From assembly GCA_003255025.1 (NCBI GenBank), contig QANY01013250.1:434001-498000 (forward strand): DNA of 64,000 nucleotides. The letters are read 5' to 3'. This stretch comes from Datisca glomerata (Eukaryota; Streptophyta; Magnoliopsida; Cucurbitales; Datiscaceae). Shown in pieces: positions 12,432 through 24,747 of the stretch. Both the position numbers and the translations under genes were made by a program. Each line of letters starts with the position of its first letter. The first letter of the stretch is position 1. The notes under the pieces were generated by a model, which was given only the letters and a program-made list of their open reading frames with translations, was not told the origin of the DNA and made no database searches.

Positions 12432-13888
12432 CGATGTGTATGAAATTACTAATTAAGAAATTAGAATCAATGTATCTGACATTACTAAAATGCATCTTTC
12501 AAGGAAAATGAATATTATTAATTTCTATACTATAGAATTTTGAGGGCATATTGAACTTTTCATAATTTATTCCAAATAAATCATAAATGTGAAATTCCTA
12601 TGCTAACTATTTTTGCTAGGATCATAAATCAAGCAGTCAATGAAAGCAACCTTAGTCAAAATTGTGAGACTCACTGAAAATCTGATTCTAGATTCATAGT
12701 AAATAATCAAAATGACCATTTAGAATCAATATTCTGTCAAATCTCTTTTCACAAGAATCAAGTAAATATTTCACAAATGAAAGAATCTGATATTACTAGT
12801 TGCAGGTTATTATAATTTGTTGAAAGTTATACGGTACTAATGGGTGTACCAGTATCGAGAGTGATCCCATCGTTAAATCATCTTTTGTCGATTCTATATG
12901 GGGTGATCCATGGTGGTATCACCCCATTATTACTACCGGTGACAATGTAGAAGTTCTCATATTTTTTCCTATCGCCTGTTTTACTTAGGGCTGCTATCTT
13001 CTTCTCTGATCCCGAGCGATGATGTGGAGATTCGGTAAACCGGTAGGGGGTTTTGTAGAAGGGGGTGGATGATCGAGTGAGATTCTGTAATGAATGGTTG
13101 TGCCACTACCCGGAAGGGACGATGACCGGCTACTCTATATACGTATCAACTTATCGAGTGACCTGCTAACCTTAAAATAGTGAAAGAGGGGCCTACTATT
13201 GATGATGGCGAGAGGAAAGGGTGAAAGTAGTATCAATCCATCCTTGCTAGGCGGTACTTATCCCTAAATCATTTATGCCAATGTTTTAGATTGGCTTAGA
13301 CAAAAAGATTTATTAATAACATATTACAACCACTGACAGTGTCATGATGTAAAACATCCAACTAAAATAGAGGGAAAACTTCTAGCTTAAACAAAAGTAG
13401 TATTAAAAAATCTTAAAAGAAAATATATCATAGAACTACAAACACCATTACAGATAAGTGACAAAGAACTTGTAGAAGAAAATTTCCAATTGGAGGGAGG
13501 TTGTAGTGTGATTTGCAAACTATCGGTCACGATCTAATATCTGTCAATTTGATTTTCAAATCCTTGTAGTTCTGAGAGACTTCTAAAATCATAAAAGAAA
13601 CTCTCATATATACAAGGAGACCAAAGTTATAGATAAAAAATTTCAAAAAAAAAAATCATCATATAATCTTGATCTAAGTAATAAATGAAAAGAACATTAC
13701 CGGAGTGGGAAACCAGGAGGACTTTCCTACCTGGTGAAAAATTATAATGGAGTTTGAGAACATAACAGTTTAATTCAAGTACTTTCACATGAATGAAAAT
13801 TATAGATTGTGGTTTAGAGAAAATAGAGATTATTGTATGTGAAGGGAGGAAAATTTGTGGGCTTATAACGAAAACTTCTTTGAAAATA
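12432..13888. repeat. Duplicated block 1, left copy
   Basis: Closely similar to 16875-17950. Shared landmarks are GACATTACTAAAATGCATCT, GATTCTAGATTCATA, AGAATCTGATATTACTAG and CTTATAACGAAAACTTCT. This copy carries about 300 bp (roughly 12985-13285) that the right copy lacks. The right copy lacks a further ~95 bp present here (about 12525-12610). No coding sequence is recognised. It contains an imperfect palindrome around 12895-12930 (GGGGTGATCCATGG... pairing with ...ATCACCCC). Confidence 0.75.
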
Positions 13889-14989
13889 AAAGATCAGATA
13901 AAAACAAGAAAGCTGACACATAGGGTAAAATTACACTTAAAATCAAATTAAATTTGATTTTTTTGGAGAGAACATTATTCTAAGAATTTCTCAATAAATA
14001 TCCACATCTGGCGTTATATATAGTAATTATTTACGTTTTTTTTTTGTTTCCGGGTGCTAGACTTGTACGATTTTTATGATTTGAAAGGACGCGAGCCGTG
14101 TAAGGTACCTTCACTTAAACCAGGTTGCTCTCATCTTCTTGCCGTGTATGCTAAAAGTCCCACACGCAACGGACACAACGGAATGGTTTCATTCAATCAC
14201 TATAAATTTCCTCTTTTCTCTTTTGGAAAGCAAACCTAAAATATGTAAACTATTTACTTATAAAAAATTTAAGTATGAGTTAAGACGAGTTTATTAAATT
14301 AACTCATGCAATGATGTAGATAAGTCATCCAAAAAACAAAAAATGAAAGTTTAGACTCGTGTTTAATTTTTAATGTAACTTTTTTATAAGAGAGAAAATT
14401 AAGTTGTCTTTTACTAGTTCATTGCCTAATAAAAATTTTCTGCTAAATTATAAACTGACATTCTGACGTTAAAATTAACACTTGATAAATTGTTGAGTTA
14501 AAATTAACACTTGATAAATTATTGATTGTACCATAGTATTTCAGTAAAAAGTGAACAATTTAGTTTTTTTCCAGTAAAAATGATTAAAATTGGTTAAAAA
14601 ACGGACATGGTCCAAATTTTTTTTTTCTTTTTCAATAATATGCATGAACTTCTCTGAAATTTATTTTTAACCAAATACTAACAAGGCAAGCTATATCAAG
14701 GAGGGACACAACCTTATTATTTTAATAAGTCGATATTGATTTGTTTAAATAATATTACGTAGTATGTCGCATTTTTAATGCATTTGTATGGCCTTAAATC
14801 ATTAAGATTTCATCCGGCTCTATACTTCTAATGGCTGCTCTAATTACGACTGCAAGATTATTAATTATTAAGATTTCAGAGTTGAAGTATGATTCCACGC
14901 AAGTCCAAGATTCAAATCCGTTGTGGCATGTTTGATAGCCCGTGCTAGAAGGAATGACTATACTAATTAGTGTTGTCTTATATTGACGT
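13889..14989. other. Unique spacer between duplicated blocks, no gene
   Basis: AT-rich. It contains a near-perfect tandem repeat of about 33 bp (AAAATTAACACTTGATAAATT at about 14472-14492 and 14502-14522). A short plus-strand frame at 14054-14239 has no recognisable domain. I support no gene here. Confidence 0.45.
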
Positions 14990-15885
14990 TGTAAAGAAAA
15001 AAATTCACGGTCTTTGAGAATTAATCGTGAATTCTCTACATTATAATATGAAAATATAAAAAAAAATTAAGAGAGAGAATAACAACACTACGATTTATGT
15101 CGAAAACCCTTAAAGAGAATAAAAACCACGGAGAGATTTTGATAGTATTTTACTATGGAGAAAGAGTTTACAAGACTAATACAAGTTGCATAGTCAACTT
15201 ATTTTTTATGGGTGTTGAGTGTTGTTATGTTTTTTTGTTGGAGTTACATCTTGTATTTATTTATAAGCCTTCAATCCGTTACATATAATCTGATACAGCT
15301 TATCTAATTCTATCTGAAAATAGAATCGACAGAATATTTCCTAAGATCTAGCTTATCAACATTAACAACTTAGTAAATCTTGACCGTCTGATCAATCCAA
15401 TGATCTTGATTAGTATTTCTTTGGATTACCACGTCGCTAATCCATTTACTTTCATCTGATTGGTCTGTTCTTCATAACCGCCTAGTTGATCTTACAGTTC
15501 TCGCTTTGTCTTCTCTTTGATGGAGTTTTTGGTCTAGATCTTGCCACGTGCCATGTGAAATTTTTCTTATACATCTTGCTTATCAGTATTAATAACTTTT
15601 TGAATTTGAATCATTTGGCGTAATGTGGTGAATATGATGGTTGTAATGATTGCTACCAGTTTTGCCACGGTGATGATTCCCTCGATTGGCTTCTCTGACT
15701 ATCGTGACTCCCTATGCGACTTTTATACTTTAGCTACCTTGGTTAGGTGAGTAGCTCCAAATCAGCTTCTTCAGATTCATCAACATGGCAAATTCAACTA
15801 TTCCATAATATTTCTGTGGCATTTGCTTTAATTATTTTTCTTTCTCCGCTGATGTGGTCGAACACTGAGAACTATTCCTGTTCAT
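14990..15885. repeat. Duplicated block 2, left copy
   Basis: Matches 19394-20282 through most of its length: TCTTTGAGAATTAAT near the start, TCTTCATAACCGCCTAGTTG in the middle and ATTTTTCTTTCTCC towards the end. In both copies the segment around 15650-15740 (20058-20148 in the partner) can be read as protein-like sequence, but stops interrupt it and no family is recognised. Confidence 0.72.
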
Positions 15886-16874
15886 TTACCCTCATTACAC
15901 TTGATGAAGTTTCTCTTCATTCAGGTGTAATGATTCGATTCCTCGATCTTCAACACTAGATTTATTGGAACCTCATAGACGTCCATATGTATTACTTCTC
16001 TGACTTGAAGTGAAGTAATAATCTTTGGGTAAGAATTTCTACTCTGAAGTTTTTTCCTTAATTCTGAAGTTCTAACTTTTTCTTTTCTAAAATGCAAAAG
16101 CTCTTAGAGTTCGGGTTTGAGCTTTCTGGTCTGAGTTCAGCTCTTAAAACTTTCACGTCACGAACTTCTGAGCTTTCTCGTCTAAGCTCTACTCTACCTT
16201 CTGGTTTGGGCTTAGCTCTTGAAGCTTTTACTTTTGAGCTTTCTGAACTGAGCTCAGCTTTGCCTTCCGGTCTGGGCTCAGCTCTTGAAGCTGTTATGGA
16301 CTTCTCAGCTTTTCATTTTCCTTTTTTTAGTTGTCAATTATCAGTGGTGGTTTCTCCTTTTCTTTCTTCCATTACATTTTTATGTTCCCATTCAAAAATG
16401 CTTTGCAGTTACCGAGCAATTTATTTTATCAGTTTATTGTCGATGATGATTACTTCTTCTTCATTTACTGTTACGTCTTTTTGTTCCTTTCATGATGGAC
16501 TCATTGGTAGAGTTTTTCTCATTTCTTCATTTTTCATTTTCCTTCTCTCGTACGTTAAGATCTGTGAGCAAGAATGTTGTAAAAGAATAATAACATAAGA
16601 ATTAATTGAGATGAGTAAGGAGCTAGTGTACCGTTTCATAACTACATCGCATGAGTTTGAGTTTGATGTTCCGCACTTGTTGGTAGAATTTCTATTGTTT
16701 CCTTGTTTTCTTTTTCGTTCTCTCGTTTCATACTTTTCTTTTATACTTCTGATTTGATCAACATGATTACTCTGGTTATGCAATTTTTCTTCTATTGAAC
16801 ACCTTTTGTTGTACTTCATTCAAAGACTTGGCAAAATTTGAGGATCAAAATCCGGTACTGTGCCGACTTCAATC
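15886..16874. other. Unique spacer with an in-phase degenerate repeat
   Basis: At about 16118-16290 a GAGCTTTCTG...GAGCTCAGCTTTGCC-type unit recurs two to three times, producing a Ser/Leu-rich repeat in the 168-codon plus-strand frame at 16092-16598. The rest of that frame is hydrophobic low-complexity sequence. I regard it as a chance ORF across a repeat rather than a gene. Confidence 0.45.
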
Positions 16875-17950
16875 AATGTGTGTGACATCACTAATTAAGA
16901 AATTAGAATAAATGTATATGACATTACTAAAATGCATCTTTCAAGGAAAATAAATATTATTAATTTCAAGGAAAATAAATTTTGCTAGGATCGTAAATCA
17001 AGCAGACGATGAAAGCAACGTTAGTCAAAGTTGTGAGACTCACTTAAAATCTGATTCTAGATTCATAATAAATAATCAAAATGACCATTTAGAATCATAT
17101 ATTCTGCAAAATCTCTTTTCACAAGAATCAAGTAAATATTTCATAAATGAAAGAATCTGATATTACTAGTTGCAGGTTATTATAATTTGTTGAAAATTAT
17201 AAGGTACTGATGGTTATACCAGAATTGGGAGTGATCCCACCGTTAGATCATCCCTTGTCGATTCTATATGGGGTGATCCATCATGGTGAGATCACCCCAT
17301 TATTACTACTGGTGACAATGTAGAAGTTCTCATATTTTTCCCTATTGCATGTTTTACTTATAGATAGTTCGTTTAGACAAACAAGGTTTATTAATCACAG
17401 ATTACAACCACTGATAGTGTCATGATGTAAAACATCCAACTAAAATAGAGGAAAAACTTCTATCTTAAACAAAAGTAGTATTAAAAAAACTTAATAGAAA
17501 ATATATCATAGAACTACAAACGCCATTATAGATAAGTAAAAAAGTACCCGTAGAAAAAAATTTCCAGTTAGAGGGGGGTTGTAGTGCGATCTGCAAACTA
17601 TCGGTCACGATTTGATATCTGCCAATTTGAGTTTCAAATCCTTGTAGTTCTGAGAGACCTCTAAAACCACAAAATAAACTCTCATATATATGAGGAGACC
17701 AAAGCTATAGATAAAAATTTTCAGAAAAAAATCATCATAGATCTTGATCTAAGTAAAAAATGAAAAGAACATTACCGGATAGGGAAACCATGAGGACTTT
17801 CCTCCCTGGTGAAAAAATATAATGGAGTTTGAGAACATAACAGTTGAATTCAAGCACTTTCACATGAATGGAGATTAAAGATTGTGGTTTAGAGAAAATA
17901 GAGGTTATTGTATGTGAATAGAGCTTATAACGAAAACTTCTTTAAAAACT
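16875..17950. repeat. Duplicated block 1, right copy
   Basis: Partner of 12432-13888. The offset between copies is about 4442 bp at the left end and about 4075 bp at the right end because of unequal indels. No coding sequence is recognised. Confidence 0.75.
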
Positions 17951-19393
17951 ACGTACCTGATACGTGCTCCGCAAGTGCTCGGTTGTAATAGGATGTTCCG
18001 ACACTATTAATAACATATATATAATGAGACAACAATATATAATAAAAATTATAGAGTAATTCTTATTTTCACTCATAATTAATAATTGCATTCCATCAAT
18101 TTTATAATTTAATAATTGAACAAAAATGAATTATGATTTGAATAACTGAACTAAAAATTTATTAATTTTATAATTGAATCAAACCATAATTCATCAATAC
18201 TACAATCAATAACACTAACATCCATCAATTTTATGTTCAAAACCGAAAGTATTGATATTGCCTAGAATATCGGAAGTTCAAATCTCTCTATGCTCAGTTT
18301 AGCGAAAGACATATTAATCATCTTTCTCAATCAGTAATTCAATTCACTTCACTAATGATCATCTTTACACATTCTATACACTTTGATTAAAAAGCATACT
18401 CATAACCTCAAATATATTGATAAAAATAATACATATTAGCTGTAAAATATAGGTGCTTTCTTAATGGAATTTTCTTTAATCCAACTATCCAAGCATGGCA
18501 CAAAATTGAATAAAAGAGAGCTAATGTAATTTTCACAAAGTCTAACGAAGACATTGGATTAAGCCTGCCAAAAAGCTATCAAATATCATAATCATGACAC
18601 TGAAAATAACAAATTGATACAAAAGCTATTTTACCTTCTTAAGGAGGTTGGAGGTTCGGGACTCGGCATCTTCACTAATGAAACTCCACCACATGTACTG
18701 GGATGGTAGTGGCATGCTAAAGGGCATGAGCATCTACGAATCTTTGGTATGGAGGGAAATCATAGATCTTAAGAAGCATCGCAAGGCCATCATAATTATA
18801 GTGACAAATGATTCCAGCTAGTGTGAATAAAGGGTGAACCTAAAACAACAGATTCCATGCAAAAACACTATCCAAAAGCTGTAAAAGTTTCATATGACAT
18901 ATAATTCAGAATGAATATTGATTTTCAAAAAGATTGTATGATATATAAAAATATAGGTTAAAAGCGTATAGTTGATAACACTGCGAAAACTATTGTGCAA
19001 AAGACAACAATCGTACCATAATCTAATTTATAACAGTTGAGGTATACAATATGGGTGGTTACGAAAGCAAGCAGTGGAGCAGAAACCATGACTCTGGAAG
19101 CCTCATCCCTCACATTAAAACATCTCAGCACAACTAGAATAAGAGAATACCAAAGTATCGCCACAGCTGAAGAATAGTCCAATTTTTCTGTACAAAATAG
19201 ATAAATCAAATCAAATAGGAGTGAATGAATTTACCGTTCTTCACTCTATTTTCGGTTCTGTAGTCATTTTTGCTACTACTTCCACATTCGTTTCTTCTTC
19301 TGCTTTCGTTGTTGGAAGCGCGTTTCATTTGGTTTTGAGCACTTAAGGGAGAGATTTCTTAAGTTTTTCCTCATCTCTTAACGAGAGCACCAA
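17951..19393. other. Unique spacer, no gene recognised
   Basis: This lies between the right copies of blocks 1 and 2. Its sequence is unrelated by eye to the 13889-14989 spacer. A minus-strand frame at 18958-19209 has hydrophobic stretches but no recognisable family or intron structure. Confidence 0.45.
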
Positions 19394-20282
19394 ATGTAAA
19401 GGAAAAAATTCACGATCTTTGAGAATTAATTATGAATTCCGTACATCATAATATGAAAATATAGAGAATAATTAAGAGAGAGAATTGGAGAATAACATCA
19501 TGATTTACATGAAAAACCCTTAAATGGAAGAAAAATCACGGAAAGATTTTGATAGTATTTCATTATGGAGAAAGGGTTTACAAAGCTAATGCAAGCTACA
19601 TAGTCAGCTTATTTCTTATGGGTGTTGAGAGTTGTTCTACTTTTTTGTTGGAATTACACCTTGCTTTTATTTATAGACCTTCAATCGGTTACATAAATAT
19701 GATACAGTTTATCTAATTCTATCTGAAAATAGGATCAATAGAATATTCTCTGAGATCTAACTTATCAACATTAACAACTTGATAAATCTTGATTGTATGA
19801 TCAATCCAATGGTATTTGATTAGCTTTTCTTTGATTTGTCACGTCGGCAATCCATGTACTTTCACCTGATTAGTCTGTTCTTCATAACCGCCTAGTTGAT
19901 CTTACGGTTCTCGCTCTATCTTCTCTTCGATTGAGTCTTCGGTCTAGATCTTGTCACATGTCATGTAAAATTTTACCTATAAATATTGTTTATCAGTATA
20001 AACAACTTTTTGAATTTGAATCATTTGGCGTAGTGTGGTGAATCTGATGGTTATAGTGATTGCTACCAGCTTTGCCACGGTGATGATTTCCTCGATTTGC
20101 TTCTCTGACTTTCGTGACTCCCTATGCGTCTTTTATACTTCAGCTACCTTGGTTAGGCGAGTATCTTAATATTAGTTTCTTCAGATCTACCAACATTACA
20201 AATTCAACTATGATATTTATTTTGATTATTTTTCTTTCTCCACTGATGTGGCCAAGCATAAAAAATTGTTCATGTTCAGACG
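19394..20282. repeat. Duplicated block 2, right copy
   Basis: Partner of 14990-15885. The offset is about 4405 bp at the left end and about 4410 bp towards the right end, so this block has few indels between copies. Confidence 0.72.
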
Positions 20283-21252
20283 TGATTGTGAGTTCAGATT
20301 ACTTAATTAGTGTGGTCTTATAGTTTAGTTCGACGGACTTGATATTCCTATTACTATTGAGATGAAGAGCCAGTAGATTACATATTTTATATTAGATATG
20401 ACACCTCACACATGATAATATTAAATAATTTATTAGACTACAATCCAATTTGAATGAATTAGTGCAGTCAAATTCTAAATGTACTCTTAGGTCCTAACAA
20501 TATCTTAGAACCATCCCTCCTGGTCAGGGAGATGCCAAAAGTTTTATTAAAAGGGGGTAAAATTTTATGCTTATCACATGTTATTTAGCTTAATAATAAA
20601 TAAAATAATATGCATAATTACATATAAAATAAAGAAAATTACATAATCAAATAAGGGAAATTTCCCTCCTTTATCAACACATGAGCTCGTCCCTGCTCCC
20701 AGTGTTACATGATTTATTCATGCTTGTGCAGGAAAACTTTTGAGGATACAAACATAATCTAATGAGATTAGTTGCGCAAGCTCCTTGAGTGAAAAATAAT
20801 TGTGGTACTCTTGAAGTATAAAAAACTCAGTACTTATTCACATCATTTAATGTCATACGTACATTTATTTAAGAATAATTTTCTACTAAGTAATTGTTTA
20901 AATTTTAAATGATAAATAATATGTCAATCACTTATCGATTAATATTTTCACACTCATTAATATATTAACTTATAAATGATTTACACATATTTAATCAATT
21001 AAAATTCAGACAAATATCTTAATCAATGTACAATTTTTTTTAAGTTTCAAGAATTTACTTAATCTCTATTTTCAGTTCTCAAAATATATGTAAAATATGT
21101 TATTTTAATAGGCATGATAACATATTAATAGTAGAAAAAAATGAATTTTAGTTAAAAAAGAAAAAGAAAATATTGGATGGATCCTACTCCTACCATTGCT
21201 CACCACGTAAGTGCGCGCTAAACTCAACTGCATCTTCATCTCTGTAACCGTT
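20283..21252. other. Intergenic and upstream region of the thaumatin-like gene
   Basis: AT-rich, with no coding sequence recognised. The last 300 bp become more mixed in composition towards the TATA box at 21253 and presumably contain the upstream promoter. I cannot assign specific cis elements with confidence. Confidence 0.45.
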
Positions 21253-21258
21253 TATAAA
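21253..21258 (+). promoter_or_regulatory. TATA box of the thaumatin-like gene
   Basis: TATAAA within CCGTTTATAAAGAGTCC. It lies 149 bp upstream of the ATG at 21402, which leaves a plausible 5' leader of about 115-120 nt if transcription starts around 21283. The leader is CT-rich (CTTCTCCTTCTCCTTCTTCT, 21350-21370), common in plant 5' UTRs. Confidence 0.6.
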
Positions 21259-21401
21259 GAGTCCATCCTCATTTTCAGAACGAACACTCAGTCCCCATTT
21301 TCAATTCCCTTCATTTCTACATAACAATTTCGTGCTGAAACGAGCTCCACCTTCTCCTTCTCCTTCTTCTTTTAAATTGTACCATATTCGACATAAACTG
21401 A

Positions 21402-22728
21402 ATGGCTAGACAATCTCCATTGTTCCTGTTTCTATTAACATTTAAGCTACTCTTATCAGGTATTAAAACAATAAAACTAGTCCATTAATTTGACATTTCA
21501 AATTCAACACTATCTTGATAAAATCTTTTGTGTTTTATTTATTGTTCTAATCTTGGAAACAATTTTACAGGAATTTATTCGACGACCTTCACAATTGTAA
21601 ACAAATGCGAATACACAGTGTGGCCTGGCATTCTATCAAACGCCGGTGTTCCTCCGCTTTCCACCACCGGGTTTGCTCTTCATAAGGGCGAGTCTCGGAC
21701 TCTTACTGCTCCCACATCATGGGGAGGTCGCTTCTGGGGACGAACACTCTGCTCCGAAGATTCAGCCGGTAAGTTCTCGTGCATCACTGGTGATTGTGGA
21801 TCCAATAAGCTCGAATGCGCCGGTAGTGGAGCGGCGCCGCCTGCTACTCTGTCGGAGTTCACTCTTGACGGTGCTGGGGGGCTTGATTTCTTCGATGTCA
21901 GCTTAGTTGACGGGTATAACCTCCCTATGCTGGTGGTTCCTCAAGGTGGAACCGGAGCGAATTGTACGAGCACTGGTTGCGTGGTGGATCTCAACGGCGC
22001 GTGTCCATCGGCGCTAAGAGTAACGAGCGTGGATGGGAAAGAAAGTGTGGCTTGCAAGAGCGCCTGTGAGGCTTTTGGGCAGCCGCAGTATTGTTGCAGC
22101 GGCGCTTATGGGATACCGGATACCTGTAAGCCAAGTTCGTACTCTCAAATATTTAAGAACGCATGCCCACGCGCTTACAGCTATGCATACGACGATAAAA
22201 CGAGTACCTTCACATGTGCATCCGCCGATTACGTCATCACTTTCTGTCCCCCTCCTAAAACCAGGTAAATTTACACAAAACTCCTCCCCCACTATCAAAT
22301 TTACCAAGAATGTTGTAGGAAAAATTCCATTTGTTTTGCATTCATCTCTATAAAGTTATATACATCTACTGCGTTATATTACTTCAAAATATAAATAAAT
22401 ATTATATTTTAAGACGACAGTTGACAACATATTATATTATATGAAGAAGAATTGAATTTTCAGACTGAAAATTTGACAAATTTATGTAAATATATGGATG
22501 TTCAATGCTGTCTTAATTATTAACTTTTATTTATAGTTTAGATCTATCATAACGAGCATTTTCTCCAACTGATACAGCCAAAAATCATCAGAGGGGCAAA
22601 ATGAACAGACGACAGACTCACAGCTCGTCAACAGCACCATGGTGTACGAAGGGGCTGCCTATGATCAAGCATTGCTTCATCATCCACGTTGTCTCGCGTC
22701 TTCAAAAGCAATTCGCTTGTGGTTATAG
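21402..22728 (+). CDS. Thaumatin-like protein (PR-5 family), three exons
   Basis: Proposed exons are 21402-21459, 21571-22264 and 22578-22728 (phases compatible, about 300 residues). Exon 1 encodes a secretory signal peptide (MARQSPLFLFLLTFKLLLS). Exon 2 holds the whole thaumatin domain: FTIVNKCEYTVWPG, the signature region GRTLCSEDSAG...ITGDCG, then FTLDGAGGLDFFDVSLVDGY with acidic-cleft residues, ending ADYVITFCP. All 16 cysteines expected for eight disulfides are present. An in-frame TAA at 22266 would end the protein in exon 2, but CCAG|GTAAAT at that point is a good donor. Splicing to GATACAG|CC (22577/22578) continues in frame for 50 codons with SQKSS and NSTMVYEGAAYD, a tail style known from extended thaumatin-like proteins. 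Intron 1 (GTATTAAAAC...TTTACAG) interrupts the signal-peptide junction, as usual in the family. The product is probably secreted to the apoplast, with a defence or glucan-binding role known for the family. It is the only intact host gene seen here. Confidence 0.92.
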
Positions 22729-24535
22729 TCAGTTTCGCAGTGGCGATTCCACTGTTTTCTCAGCTTTCCTAATGCAATGGGTCCAATCGTTGAGAGACGC
22801 ATTCCTCTTGGATAGAAGAAGGGCCAGTTCAGTAGCGGATCTGATCTTAACGACTCAAATCTCACCTAACAACCCTAAAGAATTATATTTTTCAATTTTT
22901 TTAAGAGTCAATCTAGATCATCCAGGTCTTTTCTAGCAAAGTCGCAAAAAATGTATAGGGTTTTTTTTCCTCAAAATTGATCGAAGATAAATAATTTATT
23001 TCTCACCGTGTAATTTTGGTAAACATATTATTTATCACGGTCGACTATTTTTATACATAAATTTTTTTTATCATTTTTACAACTCCACCCTTAAAACTTG
23101 TCTTTTCTTACTATTTTCTCTTGAATTTGACTTCACCTCTGACGAGCAAAGACAGATGATCAACATCTCGTTCGTTGGTTTGTTCCCCATTCATCCTTGG
23201 TCCATCTGATGTCTCATGGCTTGTGGAACCCAAACGTTATTGGTTTTCACTCATGAAGGCCTTCGTTTGGGCCCATGACGAGCTTTGACTTTTTTTTTTT
23301 AAAGATATATCATTCGTCAAATAAACCACTTAATCAACTTCACTTATCTCACCAAATTAGCATTAAGTGATGAGGATTCGAGTCGAAGACCAAAAACGCT
23401 CACCCGTCAATTGAATGCAAATGGATGGTGGTGCTACGAAATGCAAGTATGTGCATTTCAATCTATATATAAAAGAATAAATAATATTAAAAATAATATA
23501 TTAGAACAAGTTAGGAGCTGAGAGTTTGAGATATCTTCAATAATTAAAGTAAAAAACATATGAAAATCATAGTGTTTAATGTCTTTTTATATAATTTGAT
23601 GACATGAATATCTTCTTTATAACTCATTTATTCAAATTTCTTACCATTTAAATAAATATTATATTTTAAGATCAAATACAAAAAAATAGGAATAGTTTTC
23701 TTTCTTCTTTTAATTATGTGGCTATTTGAATAACTTAGAGGTAAGAGAGGACGGTGCGTGACCCGCACTTAATGTGGATATTGTTGGGAATGTTACTATA
23801 CTGTCTTCTAATAATTCATAAATGTGACGGGTCCTTAAGATTATTAAGTGTGTTCACAGTTTCATTTTGTGATAAAACTGAACTGAACTGTTCATGTTAT
23901 AATAATTTAATCGAACCGTGAGTTTTGGTTCGATACTTAGTTCGATATTATTAATTATTTTTTTAAATGATATTATTGAAAAAATAATAAAAAAATTAAA
24001 ATTTTGTTTCGGTTTGATTTTATAAGAAATTACATATAAACAGTAAAAATAATAATATGAATTTAATGTTTCGATTCGGTTCAAAAATCACCAAAATTCT
24101 GAACCGCATGAAAATTTTGGTTCTCACATTTTCTTGAACCAAACACATATAAAGAACCGACTATTTTCGGTTCAATTCGATCGGTTCGGTATAATTTTAA
24201 ACCATGTAAGGATTATTGCTTTTTAAACGTATACTAAAACGGTCATTTGTATATTAAGAAAGACCTTGTGTCAAAAATATCAAATTATTTACTATGGACA
24301 CCATTTTGAGCAAAGGGATTTTCAACGACAATGAGTTGTTTGGTTTTATTGGTATATTAAAATATATATCTAGACAGGTCATGAGATTAATTGCATTAAA
24401 AATTATTTTGTTATTCTACATTTTTTTATTTAGCTTAATTTAAGATGTTCAGATCTAATTGAATGGTGTAGACACATCAATTGACCTTATAGAGAATCTC
24501 ATTGTGATCCGTTCAATTAAAGTTGTAGTAAAAAA
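22729..24535. other. 3' flank of the thaumatin-like gene and intergenic DNA
   Basis: No coding sequence is supported. A plus-strand frame at 22601-22936 overlaps exon 3 in another phase and is a shadow. The remainder is AT-rich. Around 23880-24200 there are many GGTTCG and CGGTTC repeats (for example TTTCGATTCGGTTC, TTCGGTTCAATTCGATCGG), a simple degenerate repetition with no coding sense. Confidence 0.45.
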
Positions 24536-24747
24536 TGCTCACATTAACCATGAGGGCAACAATGTAAATAGTCACGTAAGTCTGAGGGTTCACTCCCCCA
24601 GGTTGCGCATTTAAATCAGGGGATGCACGCTGTCTCGTGACCACTGTAGATTTACTCGATCTCTGCAGGGCTCCTGAGACTTGGTCGGAGAATTACGTTC
24701 CAGAAACCCGGGTGCTAGCGAGAAAAGAAAAAAATTGCCCACATTGA
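24536..24747 (+). mobile_element. tRNA-derived SINE with 12-bp target-site duplication
   Basis: The body at 24548-24735 (188 bp) lies between TGCTCACATTAA (24536-24547) and TGCCCACATTGA (24736-24747), which match at 10 of 12 bases. A B-box-like GGTTCACTCCC sits at 24587-24597, with an A-box-like GAGGGCAACAATG 30-35 bp upstream. The GC-rich body (TCTCGTGACCACTGTAGATT, ACTTGGTCGGAG, CCAGAAACCCGGGTG) contrasts with the AT-rich surroundings and ends in AGAAAAGAAAAAAA. This matches Pol III-transcribed plant SINEs mobilised by LINE enzymes. Confidence 0.78.

Noticed and set aside
12281..12511. 76-codon plus-strand frame
   Set aside because: It spans a local duplication (ACTAAAATGCATC...CAAGGAAAATG occurs twice) at the edge of duplicated block 1, and the peptide is simply repetitive.
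16092..16598. 168-codon plus-strand frame with Ser/Leu-rich repeats
   Set aside because: The frame is open because of an in-phase DNA repeat and pyrimidine-rich low-complexity sequence. No domain, splice sites or homology are apparent.
22014..22353. Frames on both strands over the thaumatin-like exon 2
   Set aside because: Shadow frames of the GC-richer coding exon; the 16-cysteine frame is clearly the real one.
23330..23430. Possible third SINE (GAGGATTCGAGTCGAAGAC resembles a B box)
   Set aside because: No A-box at the right distance, no A-rich tail and no flanking duplication could be found.
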